A DNA stretch of 22,458 bases, taken from contig DGXN01000029.1 of assembly GCA_002396335.1 (NCBI GenBank), forward strand, positions 32,558-55,015. Reading direction: 5' to 3'. Every line of letters starts with the position of its first letter. Position 1 is the stretch's first letter. Shown here piece after piece: positions 13,412 to 21,365 of the stretch. The translations under genes were made by a program, and so were the position numbers. Source of the DNA: Bacteroidales bacterium UBA4231. GTDB taxonomy: Bacteria > Bacteroidota > Bacteroidia > Bacteroidales > UBA932. The notes under the pieces were generated by a model. It worked only from the letters and a program-made list of their open reading frames with translations, was not told the origin of the DNA and did not search any database.

Positions 13412-15994
13412 ATGACTCTAAGACAGATACTCTGCACCGCTCTGCTGCTCCTGACGGGATTTTCCCTGCAGGCCCAGAAGACGCGTAGCAGCATAGAAAT
13501 AGATTACAACCGCCCGCAGAAATACATTGTGGGAGGTGTCGGAGTGGAAGGGAACCAGTACTTCAACGAACACCAGATCCTTCAGCTGACCGGCCTTAAG
13601 CCCGGCCAGGAGCTCACCGTCCCCGGTGAAGATGTCACCGGCATCGTGAAAAGACTGGTCGCCCAGCGTTATTTTGAAGACGTGGCCGTGGTGGTCGACT
13701 CCCTGAGCGCATCGGCCGACACCGCCTGGTTCAAAATCTGCATCAAGGAGCGTCCCCGTGTATCCCGCTGGACCTACAGCGGCGTCAAATCCGGCGAACG
13801 CAAGGACCTGCAGGAGCGCCTGAACCTTCGTCCCGGCCGCGAGTTTTCCGATTACGTCAAAAAGACCTCCATCGACATTATCAAGCGCTATTATAAAGAA
13901 AAAGGTTACCTGAAGGTGGAAGTCGAAGCCCAGGTCCAGCGCGACACCATGATCCGGAGCGCCATCCGTGTGAATTTCGACGTGAACAAAGGCCGGAAGA
14001 TCCGCATCAAGGACATCAATTTCTCCGGCAACAACGACATCAAGGAGCGGAAACTGGCCAAAAATATGAAGGAGACCCACGCCAACAAGTGGTACAACTT
14101 CTTCAAGTCCAAGAAATTCAAGGAAAAGGAATACGAAAAGGACCGCAAAACCGTTCTGGACGCCTTCAACGAGGCCGGTTACCGCGATGCGCGTCTGGTC
14201 CGCGACTCCGTCTACTATGACGCCGACGGCAAGCACCTGGACATTGACATGGTTTTCGAGCAGGGCCGGAAGTATTATTTCCGGGATATCACCTGGACCG
14301 GCAACTCCGTCTATCCTTCCGAAGTCCTGAACAACATTCTCCAGATCAAGAAAGGCGACGTCTATGACCTGGTCACGCTGGAGAAACGCCTCCACGGCGG
14401 CGGCAAGGAAACGGACTACGACGTATCCAAGCTCTACCGCGACAACGGCTACCTGTTCTTCAATGTCACTCCGGTGGAAGTGAACATCCAGAATGACTCC
14501 GTGGACGTGGAGCTCCGCATTTCGGAAGGCAAGCCCGCCATCCTGAACGAGATTGTCATCAACGGCAACGACCTTACCAACGAGCGGGTCATCCGCCGCC
14601 AGCTCATGACCCGTCCCGGCTACCTGTTCAGCCAGTCGGACTTCGAGCGTTCCATCCGCGAAATCGCCTCTATGGGCCAGTTCGACCCCGAATCCATCAT
14701 GGGCCCCGGCGGCTATTCCATCGTTCCCAACCAGCTCAACAATACGGTTGACATTGTATATAATGTTACGGAGAAGCCTTCTTCCCAGCTGGAACTCTCC
14801 GGAGGTTGGGGCGGCAACACCTTCGTGCTCACCGCGGGTGTCAGCTTCAACAACTTCTCTACCCGCCGCATGTTCGAAAAGGGCGCCTGGCGTCCCGTCC
14901 CGCTGGGTGACGCGCAGAACCTCTCGTTCCGCTTCCAGACCAACGGCCGCTACTACACCAATCTCAGCGCCAGCTTTATGGAGCCCTGGCTCTTCGGCAA
15001 GAAACCCACGTCCCTGAGCATTTCCGGTTACTATTCCAGAATGACCGACTCGTACCTTGCCATCGGCATCCTTTCTACGGACAAGATGTTCGAGGTGTTC
15101 GGCTTCAACGCCGGTCTGGGAACGCGGCTCAAGTGGCCTGACAGCTATTTCGTGCTGTACAACAACCTGAGCTGGCAGACCTACAAGCTCACCAACTGGA
15201 CCAACAGCTATTTCGCGTTCAACGACGGTATCTCCCACAACCTGAGCTACACCCTCTCCCTGACGCGAAATTCCACCGACCAGCAGATCTATCCCCGTAC
15301 CGGTTCCGAGTTCTCTTTCTCCCTGCAGTTCACTCCGCCGTATTCGCTCTTCCGCAAGTATTCGTATGACGACGAGGGCAATCGCATTTCCGTGAACAGC
15401 TGGAAAGACGTGAACTACGACAACTGGACGTCGGCCCAGCGCTACAAGTGGATCGAATACCACAAATGGAAATTCGGCGGCACCGTCTATACCAAACTCG
15501 TGGGCGACCTGGTCCTGATGACCCGTGCCCAGTTCGGTGTCCTGGGTTACTACAACCGCAACTGGGGCTACTCCCCGTTTGAAAACTTCCAGGTGGGCGG
15601 TGACGGTATGTCCGGTTACATGACCTACGGTGCGGAAATCATTTCCCTGCGCGGTTACGAGGATTACTCCCTCACCCCCAGAAAGATGACTCCGTACAGC
15701 CAGAACCTGGAAAGCTACGCCGGTAACGTCTTTGACAAATTCACCGTAGAGCTCCGTTATCCGGTGATCCTGCAGCCGCAGTCCACCATTTACGCCCTGG
15801 CGTTCCTGGAGGCGGGTAACTGCTGGAGCGACATCCGCGACTTCGACCCGTTCCAGGTCAAGCGCAGCGCCGGTGTGGGTGTCAGGGTCTTCCTGCCGAT
15901 GATCGGCCTCCTGGGTGTCGACTGGGGTTACGGCTTCGACGACGCCACCAACGGCGGCAGCCAGTTCCACTTCGTCCTCGGACAGCAATTCTAG
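13412..15994 (+). CDS. bamA: Outer membrane protein assembly factor BamA
   Basis: BamA is the Omp85-type barrel that inserts beta-barrel proteins into the outer membrane. The 860-residue protein has a signal peptide (to about residue 21, FSLQAQ). POTRA domains follow, beginning at YIVGGVGVEGNQYFNEHQIL and continuing through several FSGNN and WTGNS type repeats to about residue 450. The C-terminal part is a 16-strand-type barrel rich in aromatic strands. The conserved loop-6 motif appears as SLRGYEDYSLTP (R747), preceded by GGDGMSG, and the protein ends in phenylalanine (FVLGQQF), the outer-membrane insertion signal. It has its own promoter 33 nt after uppS and is followed by a Skp-type chaperone gene, a natural partner for delivering substrates. 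Confidence 0.96.
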   Translation: MTLRQILCTALLLLTGFSLQAQKTRSSIEIDYNRPQKYIVGGVGVEGNQYFNEHQILQLTGLKPGQELTVPGEDVTGIVKRLVAQRYFEDVAVVVDSLSASADTAWFKICIKERPRVSRWTYSGVKSGERKDLQERLNLRPGREFSDYVKKTSIDIIKRYYKEKGYLKVEVEAQVQRDTMIRSAIRVNFDVNKGRKIRIKDINFSGNNDIKERKLAKNMKETHANKWYNFFKSKKFKEKEYEKDRKTVLDAFNEAGYRDARLVRDSVYYDADGKHLDIDMVFEQGRKYYFRDITWTGNSVYPSEVLNNILQIKKGDVYDLVTLEKRLHGGGKETDYDVSKLYRDNGYLFFNVTPVEVNIQNDSVDVELRISEGKPAILNEIVINGNDLTNERVIRRQLMTRPGYLFSQSDFERSIREIASMGQFDPESIMGPGGYSIVPNQLNNTVDIVYNVTEKPSSQLELSGGWGGNTFVLTAGVSFNNFSTRRMFEKGAWRPVPLGDAQNLSFRFQTNGRYYTNLSASFMEPWLFGKKPTSLSISGYYSRMTDSYLAIGILSTDKMFEVFGFNAGLGTRLKWPDSYFVLYNNLSWQTYKLTNWTNSYFAFNDGISHNLSYTLSLTRNSTDQQIYPRTGSEFSFSLQFTPPYSLFRKYSYDDEGNRISVNSWKDVNYDNWTSAQRYKWIEYHKWKFGGTVYTKLVGDLVLMTRAQFGVLGYYNRNWGYSPFENFQVGGDGMSGYMTYGAEIISLRGYEDYSLTPRKMTPYSQNLESYAGNVFDKFTVELRYPVILQPQSTIYALAFLEAGNCWSDIRDFDPFQVKRSAGVGVRVFLPMIGLLGVDWGYGFDDATNGGSQFHFVLGQQF

Positions 15995-16062
15995 TACGGC
16001 ATGGAACTTGTGAACAATCTGACCGGAAACAGAAAACTGAAAACAAAAAATTATTTGTAGAT

Positions 16063-16644
16063 ATGAAAAAGCTTTTTGTCATTGCTCTTGCAGCACTCGC
16101 AACCCTTACCGCTTCCGCCCAGCAGCTGGGCCGTGTGAACTTCAATGAACTCGTCATGCTGATGCCCGAGATGGACGCCGCCCGCGAAACCATCGCCGCA
16201 TCCCAGAAAGAGGCCGAAGAGACCTACTCCGCCATGGTGGAAGAGTATCAGGGCAAAGCCAACCAGTATCAGCAGAAGCAGGCCAGCTGGACCGCTGCCA
16301 TCCGTGAATCCAAGGAGCGCGAACTCTATGAAATCCAGAATCGCATCCAGGAGTTCCAGAACAGCATCAGCCAGGAACTCCAGCAGCAGCAGAATCAGCT
16401 GATGGCTCCCATCAATGAAAAAGCCGGCAAAGCCGTGAACGAGATTGCCAAAGCCAAAGGCATCACCGTCCTGTTCGATGCTTCCCAGGCCCTTTACTTC
16501 GACGAAACCAAAGTGATTGACATCACCGCCGACGCCCGCAAGGCCCTGAACATCCCGGACAGCCGTACCCTTGAAAGCCTCCAGGCCGAACTTCAGGCCC
16601 AGGCCCAGGCTCAGCAGCAGGCAGCTCCCGCCGCTACCAAGTAA
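16063..16644 (+). CDS. OmpH/Skp-family periplasmic chaperone
   Basis: The 193-residue protein has a cleavable signal peptide (LATLTASAQQ, no lipobox). The OmpH/Skp core follows: LGRVNFNELVMLMPEMDAAR, a long Gln/Glu-rich coiled coil (about 45-125), and a C-terminal segment NEIAKAKGITVLFDASQALYF...VIDITADA. The tail is Ala/Gln-rich low complexity (AQAQAQQQAAPAATK). Skp prevents aggregation of outer-membrane proteins on the way to the BAM complex. It follows bamA after a 68-nt gap without a clear promoter, so co-transcription with bamA is likely. A strong terminator follows. A second, lipid-anchored family member is encoded at 10375-10983. Confidence 0.88.
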   Translation: MKKLFVIALAALATLTASAQQLGRVNFNELVMLMPEMDAARETIAASQKEAEETYSAMVEEYQGKANQYQQKQASWTAAIRESKERELYEIQNRIQEFQNSISQELQQQQNQLMAPINEKAGKAVNEIAKAKGITVLFDASQALYFDETKVIDITADARKALNIPDSRTLESLQAELQAQAQAQQQAAPAATK

Positions 16645-16660
16645 GTTGATTCTTTATCAT

Positions 16661-16696
16661 AAAAAAAGGTCCTTCCGCGCGGAAGGACCTTTTTTG
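16661..16696. terminator. Bidirectional intrinsic terminator between skp and gdhA
   Basis: A perfect palindrome GGTCCTTCC-GCGC-GGAAGGACC (16668-16689) is flanked by seven A on the left and six T on the right. The 9-bp GC-rich stem with poly-U on either strand can terminate both the plus-strand skp transcript and the convergent gdhA transcript. It begins 16 nt after the skp stop and ends 17 nt before the gdhA stop. Confidence 0.93.
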
Positions 16697-16713
16697 TACC
16701 TTGAGCCAGGGAA

Positions 16714-18057
16714 TTAGATGGTTCCCTGCTCGAGCATGGCGGTGGCGACTTTCATGAAGCCGGCGATGTTGGCGCCCTTCACATAGTCCACGGTGCCGTC
16801 CGGCTGGGTGCCGTATTTGACGCACTGCTCGTGGATGCTCTTCATGATGAAGTGCAGTTTGTCGTCCACTTCCTTGGCGTCCCAGGAAATGTGCTCTGCG
16901 TTCTGGGTCATTTCCAGGCCGGAGGTGGCAACGCCGCCGGCGTTGACAGCCTTACCGGGAGCAAACAGGATTCCGTTGTTCTGGAAGAAGTGGATGGCAC
17001 CGGGCTGGCAACCCATGTTGGATACTTCGCAGCAGCACCAGCAGCCGTTTGCTTTCAGTTCTTTTGCGTCATCCTCGGAGAGTTCGTTCTGGAAGGCGCA
17101 GGGGAGTGCGATGTCCACGGGAATGCTCCAAGACTTCTTGCCGGGGGTGAAGATAGCCTTGCCGGGGAACTTGGTGGCCATGTCCTCTACCTTATTGCGG
17201 TTGGATGCGCGCATCACGAGCATGTAGTCGATCATTTCCTTGGTGATGCCTTCGGGGATATGGCAGACGCCGTCAGGACCGGAGATGGCCACGACCTTGG
17301 CGCCCAGTTCGGTAGCCTTGGTGGCAGCGCCCCAGGCTACGTTGCCGAAGCCGGAGAGGGCGACTTTCTTGCCCTTGATGTCCTTGCCGGCCTTCTGGAG
17401 AAGGTGCTGGGTGAAATACAGGGCGCCGAAGCCGGTGGCTTCCGGACGGAGGATGCTGCCGCCCCAGGTGCCGCCCTTGCCGGTGAGAACGCCGGTGTTG
17501 TACTGGCGGGCCAGTTTCTTGTACATACCGTAGAGGTAGCCGATCTCACGGCCGCCTACACCCACGTCGCCTGCAGGAATGTCCTGATCCGGGCCGATGC
17601 AGTTCCACAGTTCCAGCATGAAAGCCTGGCAGAAGCGCATGATTTCGTCGTTGGATTTGCCCACGGGGTCGAAATCCGAACCGCCCTTGGCGCCGCCCAT
17701 CGGAAGGGTGGTGAGGGCATTCTTGAAGGTCTGCTCAAAGCCCAGGAACTTGAGCATGGAAGGGGTGACAGCCTTGTGGAAGCGGAGACCGCCCTTGTAG
17801 GGGCCGATAGCGCTGTTGAACTGGATACGGTAGCCGGTGTTGGTCTGGACTTCGCCTTTGTCGTCAATCCAGGTGACGCGGAAGGTGAAGATACGGTCCG
17901 GTTCTACCAGACGTTCGACGATCTTGGCCTTCTCGAATTCGGGATGCTGGTTATAAACCTCCTCGATGGACTCCAGGACTTCCTGCACGGCCTGCAGGTA
18001 CTCTTTCTCGAGAGGGTACTTGGCCTGAAGACGTGCCATGATGTCAGTAGTTTTCAT
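16714..18057 (-). CDS. gdhA: NADP-type glutamate dehydrogenase
   Basis: The 447-residue enzyme interconverts 2-oxoglutarate plus ammonium and glutamate; the length and hexameric-type sequence match bacterial GdhA. Visible motifs include GYRIQFNSAIGPYKGGLRFH, the catalytic lysine region TTLPMGGAKGGSDFDP, the IPAGDVGVGGREIGY loop, the Rossmann motif ALSGFGNVAWGAA, and the C-terminal LFAPGKAVNAGGVATSGLEM and YVKGANIAGFMKVA. Coenzyme preference for NADPH is inferred from overall similarity. Residues 339-350 contain CWCCCE...C, five cysteines in twelve residues where E. coli GdhA has KLVAEGANM. A TAAATTTG promoter lies upstream. The gene is convergent with skp and divergent from the M49-like gene. 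Confidence 0.95.
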   Translation of the reverse strand: MKTTDIMARLQAKYPLEKEYLQAVQEVLESIEEVYNQHPEFEKAKIVERLVEPDRIFTFRVTWIDDKGEVQTNTGYRIQFNSAIGPYKGGLRFHKAVTPSMLKFLGFEQTFKNALTTLPMGGAKGGSDFDPVGKSNDEIMRFCQAFMLELWNCIGPDQDIPAGDVGVGGREIGYLYGMYKKLARQYNTGVLTGKGGTWGGSILRPEATGFGALYFTQHLLQKAGKDIKGKKVALSGFGNVAWGAATKATELGAKVVAISGPDGVCHIPEGITKEMIDYMLVMRASNRNKVEDMATKFPGKAIFTPGKKSWSIPVDIALPCAFQNELSEDDAKELKANGCWCCCEVSNMGCQPGAIHFFQNNGILFAPGKAVNAGGVATSGLEMTQNAEHISWDAKEVDDKLHFIMKSIHEQCVKYGTQPDGTVDYVKGANIAGFMKVATAMLEQGTI

Positions 18058-18118
18058 ACTTCAAAACTGTGTTTAGTGTTATGGTTATAATTGTTTAAGG
18101 ATTGTTTCGAATCCGGTA

Positions 18119-18149
18119 CAAATTTAATTAATAAAAAGAGAATTATCAA
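18119..18149 (-). promoter_or_regulatory. Bacteroidota promoter for gdhA (TTG-N20-TAAATTTG)
   Basis: On the minus strand, TTG at 18149-18147 is followed after 20 nt by TAAATTTG at 18126-18119. The gdhA ATG is 61 nt downstream of the box. A small dyad (GGATT/AATCC, 18099-18114) lies close to the expected transcription start. Confidence 0.65.
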
Positions 18150-18207
18150 TAAAATTGTTAAAAAGAATCTTTTCCTTAAAAAAGAGTTTTATGTGACTTT
18201 TTCTTAT

Positions 18208-18215
18208 TACCTTTG
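18208..18215 (+). promoter_or_regulatory. Bacteroidota -7 box (TACCTTTG) for the M49-like gene
   Basis: TACCTTTG fits TAnnTTTG and lies 27 nt before the ATG at 18243. No clean TTTG is found at the -33 position, only a T-rich stretch. It probably drives the M49-like and SLC13 genes together. Confidence 0.65.
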
Positions 18216-18242
18216 CACACTAATTTGAATGTAACAGACTGT

Positions 18243-19847
18243 ATGAAAAAACTAACCATCGTGCTGGCTCTCGCCCTGGCCGCTGCAGGAGTATGGTCCT
18301 GCGGTGAATCCCGCTCCAAAGCGGACCGCCTGCTGGAGAACTATGCAGTTGTGACCATTCCTGCTCCCGACCTTTCAGGAATCACCGACAATGGCAAGGA
18401 GGTCCTGAATCTTTACCGTTTTGCGGCCGACGCCGCCGACGCCATCTACTGGGAGCAAAACTTCGGCCCCAAGTCCCGGATGGATTCGCTGGAAAATGCC
18501 GCCGAACGGGAATTTGCCTTCATCAATTACGGCCCTTGGAACCGGATTGACAATGAGCCTTTCCTGGAAGGGTACGGCCCCAAACCCTCCGGCGCCGCCT
18601 TCTATCCCGCCGACATGACCGACGAGGAGTTCGAGGCCTTCGAGGATCCGGACAAGATGAGCCCCTACACCCTCATCCGCCGCGGTGAGGACGGCAAGCT
18701 CAAAACCGTCTGGTATCACGACGCCTACGCCGACCAGGTCAAAAAAATGGCCGACCTTCTCCGTGCTGCCGCCGACATCACCATCAAGCCCAGCGTCCGT
18801 GAGTATCTGCTGAAAAAGGCAGAAGGTCTGCAGACAGACAATTATTACGAAAGCGATCGCGCATGGCTGGAGATGACCGACAGCAAGATGGACCTTGTCA
18901 TCGGCCCCAACGAGACCATTGACGACGATCGTTACGGCCTCAAGGCTTCCTATGGCGCCTACGTGCTCCTGAAAAACCTGGACCGCACCGAAATGCTCAC
19001 CGCCCTGTGCGACCGTCTCCCCGAACTGCAGGCCTCCCTGCCCGGAAAGGCCGAGTATCATGCCTTCGTCCCCGGTACGGAATCCAATATCTTCTCCTGC
19101 GACGTCCTCTATTACGCCGGATACACCAACGCCGGTTATAAGGTCATCGCCATCAACTTCCCGTACGACGCCCGTGTCCAGGAAGAGTTCGGCACCCGTA
19201 CCATCCTGTTCGACAACATTATCCGCGAAAAATTCAACCGCACCGTCTTCCCGGCCGGTATGCTGCTTCTCGAAGGCGAGGACCGCTCCCACCTGGACGC
19301 CAATGCTTTCTACTGGGACATCGTGTTCCGTGAGGTGGCAAAGGGCCTGGGTGTGAAGGAAACCGTGAATGGGAAAGGCACCGTGGCCGAGGCGTTGGGC
19401 AATGAAGCCCTTACCTTGGAAAAAGCCAAGTCGAACGTCCTGGGTGCCTATCTGTGCATGCAGGAAGTGGACGCCCACCGGATTGACGCGCTGATCATGA
19501 AGCCGGATGTGATCGCCACTTTTGTCGCCAACGTCATCCGCTCCACGCGCTTCGGTTTCGGTGACGCCACCGGCCGTGCCAACCTCATTATTTACAATTA
19601 CCTCATTGAGCAGGGCGCCATCAGCCGGAAAGCTTCCGGCAAATATGCCATCGACTATGACCGCACGGAATCGGCCGTCACTGCGCTCACGGAAGAGATC
19701 CTGCGGATGCAGGCCACCGGCGACCTGGCTGCCGCCACTTCTTTCGTGGAGAAGTATGCCGTCGTTCCCGCCACCATCAAGGCCGACATCGTGAACCTGG
19801 AACTCGAGAAAATCCCTGTGGATATCCGTCTGAATTACGAAAGATAA
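18243..19847 (+). CDS. M49-like (dipeptidyl peptidase III-like) lipoprotein, apparently lacking the zinc-binding residues
   Basis: The 534-residue protein has a lipoprotein signal (AGVWSC, Cys20). The body resembles the short Bacteroidota relatives of dipeptidyl peptidase III (peptidase family M49), with NAFYWDIVFREVAKGLGVKE, GKGTVAEAL, a TRFGFGDATGRANLI segment and a C-terminal IPVDIRLNYE. In active members this region reads approximately H-E-x-x-H followed by E-E-x-K-A-D. Here the two histidines are R363 and K367, and the later motif is EKAKSN (E393, K394, N398), so zinc binding looks lost. It may be a binding protein or a pseudoenzyme. The ATG at 18243 starts the signal peptide; a TTG ten codons earlier overlaps the promoter. 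The SLC13 gene follows after 12 nt. Confidence 0.75.
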   Translation: MKKLTIVLALALAAAGVWSCGESRSKADRLLENYAVVTIPAPDLSGITDNGKEVLNLYRFAADAADAIYWEQNFGPKSRMDSLENAAEREFAFINYGPWNRIDNEPFLEGYGPKPSGAAFYPADMTDEEFEAFEDPDKMSPYTLIRRGEDGKLKTVWYHDAYADQVKKMADLLRAAADITIKPSVREYLLKKAEGLQTDNYYESDRAWLEMTDSKMDLVIGPNETIDDDRYGLKASYGAYVLLKNLDRTEMLTALCDRLPELQASLPGKAEYHAFVPGTESNIFSCDVLYYAGYTNAGYKVIAINFPYDARVQEEFGTRTILFDNIIREKFNRTVFPAGMLLLEGEDRSHLDANAFYWDIVFREVAKGLGVKETVNGKGTVAEALGNEALTLEKAKSNVLGAYLCMQEVDAHRIDALIMKPDVIATFVANVIRSTRFGFGDATGRANLIIYNYLIEQGAISRKASGKYAIDYDRTESAVTALTEEILRMQATGDLAAATSFVEKYAVVPATIKADIVNLELEKIPVDIRLNYER

Positions 19848-19859
19848 AAATCAATTATA

Positions 19860-21305
19860 ATGGCTAAAAAAATCAACCTGAAGTATTGTGTGTTCCTGCC
19901 GCTCGTGCTGGCTGTCACCGTCTTCTTGTGGGCCGTGCCCGTCAGTTTCTTCGGCATCGAGGCTCTTACCGTCGTCCAGCAGCGGGTTATCGCTCTGTTC
20001 GTGTTCGCCGCCCTGATGTGGATCTTTGAAATCATTCCCAACTGGTCCACTTCGCTGCTGGTCATCGTCATTTCCCTGCTGACCATATCCAATAAGGGAA
20101 TCGGCCTGTTCTGCGATCCGCAGTACGGCACGCTGGTCCCTTACGCCCGCATCATGTCCTCCATGGCCGACCCCGTGGTCATGCTGTTCCTGGGCGGTTT
20201 CGTGCTGGCCATCATGGCCGAGCGCTACGGCCTGGACGTCACCCTGGCCCGGGCGCTGCTGAAACTGTTCGGCACCAAGCCGGAAATCGTTCTCCTGGGC
20301 TTCCTCCTGATGATTTCCATCTTCTCCATGTTCATGTCCAATACGGCCACTGCCGCCATGATGCTCGCCCTCCTTACGCCGGTTCTTTCCAAACTTCCGG
20401 CCGACGACAGGGGCAAAGTGGGCCTGGCCCTTTCCATCCCCGTGGCCGCCAACCTCGGCGGTATCGGCACGCCTATCGGCACGCCGCCTAACGCTACTGC
20501 CAAGGGTGCCCTGGAGCAGGCCGGTATCGACGTGAGCTTCGGCGAATGGTGCGTCCACATGATTCCCTATGTGCTTATCATGATCCTGATCGCCTGGCTG
20601 CTGCTGCGCTTTTTCTTTCCCTTCAAGACCAAGAAACTGGTTCTCGAAATTCCTGAAAGCAAGCAGAAGAAAGACTGGCGTCTGTATGTGGTATGGATCA
20701 CCTTTGTGGGCACCATCCTCCTGTGGGCCACCGAGCAGATCACCCATATCAACTCCAATATCGTTGCCCTGATTCCGCTGGGCGTGTTCACCGCTACGGG
20801 TCTGTTCGGCAAGGAAGAAATCAAGGAAATCAACTGGAATGTGCTCTGGCTGGTGGCCGGAGGTTTCTGCCTGGGTTACTGCCTGCAGGACACCGGTCTT
20901 GCCAAGGTGCTCATCCAGGCCATTCCGTTCGGCAGCATGAGCGTGGTGCTGGTGCTGATCGTGGCCGGTCTTGTGTGCTACCTGCTGAGTAACTTCATCT
21001 CCAACTCCGCTACGGCGGCCCTCCTGATCCCTATCCTGATCGTCGTCGCCAACGGCATGGCTGACCCCGCCGCCGCCAACAACGCCGAATTCCTGGCCAT
21101 GGGCGGCACTTCCGCCATGATTATTTTCATCGCCGTGTGCGCCTCCATCGCCATGCTGTTCCCGATTTCCACACCTCCGAACGCCATCGCGTCTGCTACC
21201 GGTATGGTGGAAACCAAGGATATGACCAAGGTAGGTCTGGTAATCGGTATCATCGGCTTTGTCCTGGGCTATTTCTGGCTCACCAAACTGTTCCCGTTTG
21301 CGTAA
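19860..21305 (+). CDS. DASS/SLC13 family sodium-coupled anion (dicarboxylate) symporter
   Basis: The 481-residue inner-membrane protein has about a dozen hydrophobic segments and the inverted two-repeat plan of DASS carriers. The first clamshell motif is SNTATAAMM (residues 160-168) with GTPIGTPPN (203-211). The second is SNSATAALL (381-389) with PISTPPN (435-441). These Ser-Asn-Thr and TPPN motifs bind the carboxylate substrate and sodium in the family; the second repeat has Ser instead of Thr. Substrates are typically succinate, malate, fumarate or citrate, sometimes sulfate; the exact one cannot be read here. It lies 12 nt after the M49-like gene, so they share a transcript, and 55 nt before the porin. 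Confidence 0.9.
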   Translation: MAKKINLKYCVFLPLVLAVTVFLWAVPVSFFGIEALTVVQQRVIALFVFAALMWIFEIIPNWSTSLLVIVISLLTISNKGIGLFCDPQYGTLVPYARIMSSMADPVVMLFLGGFVLAIMAERYGLDVTLARALLKLFGTKPEIVLLGFLLMISIFSMFMSNTATAAMMLALLTPVLSKLPADDRGKVGLALSIPVAANLGGIGTPIGTPPNATAKGALEQAGIDVSFGEWCVHMIPYVLIMILIAWLLLRFFFPFKTKKLVLEIPESKQKKDWRLYVVWITFVGTILLWATEQITHINSNIVALIPLGVFTATGLFGKEEIKEINWNVLWLVAGGFCLGYCLQDTGLAKVLIQAIPFGSMSVVLVLIVAGLVCYLLSNFISNSATAALLIPILIVVANGMADPAAANNAEFLAMGGTSAMIIFIAVCASIAMLFPISTPPNAIASATGMVETKDMTKVGLVIGIIGFVLGYFWLTKLFPFA

Positions 21306-21315
21306 CCTCCCAGTG

Positions 21316-21365
21316 TCATTCTGAACGAAGTGAAGAATCTCTTATGAAGTGAAGAATCTTATGAA
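21316..21365. repeat. REP-like sequence with a tandem duplication around the porin start codon
   Basis: The gap after the SLC13 gene contains CATTCTGAACGAAGTGAAG-like sequence, resembling the dispersed CATTCTGAGCGAAGCGAAGAATC repeats I know from many bacterial genomes. The 14-mer GAAGTGAAGAATCT occurs twice with a 19-nt period (21327-21340 and 21346-21359). Each copy is followed by TTATGAA, with an extra C in the first. As a result a two-codon reading frame (ATGAAGTGA, 21344-21352) sits just before the true start at 21361. Confidence 0.6.

Larger units (their letters stand above)
18058..18242. promoter_or_regulatory. AT-rich divergent control region between gdhA and the M49-like gene
   Basis: This 185-nt interval is strikingly AT-rich against its GC-rich surroundings. 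It holds the gdhA promoter on the minus strand and the promoter of the M49-like gene on the plus strand, about 80 nt apart. Between them is a 6-1-6 palindrome, AAAAGA-A-TCTTTT (18161-18173). No open reading frame or RNA gene is apparent. Confidence 0.6.

Noticed and set aside
13418..15988. An 856-codon open frame on the minus strand, antisense to almost all of bamA
   Set aside because: It mirrors bamA codon for codon and has no domain, signal peptide or recognisable motif. It stays open because bamA avoids TTA, CTA and TCA codons in GC-rich DNA, so this is a coding shadow.
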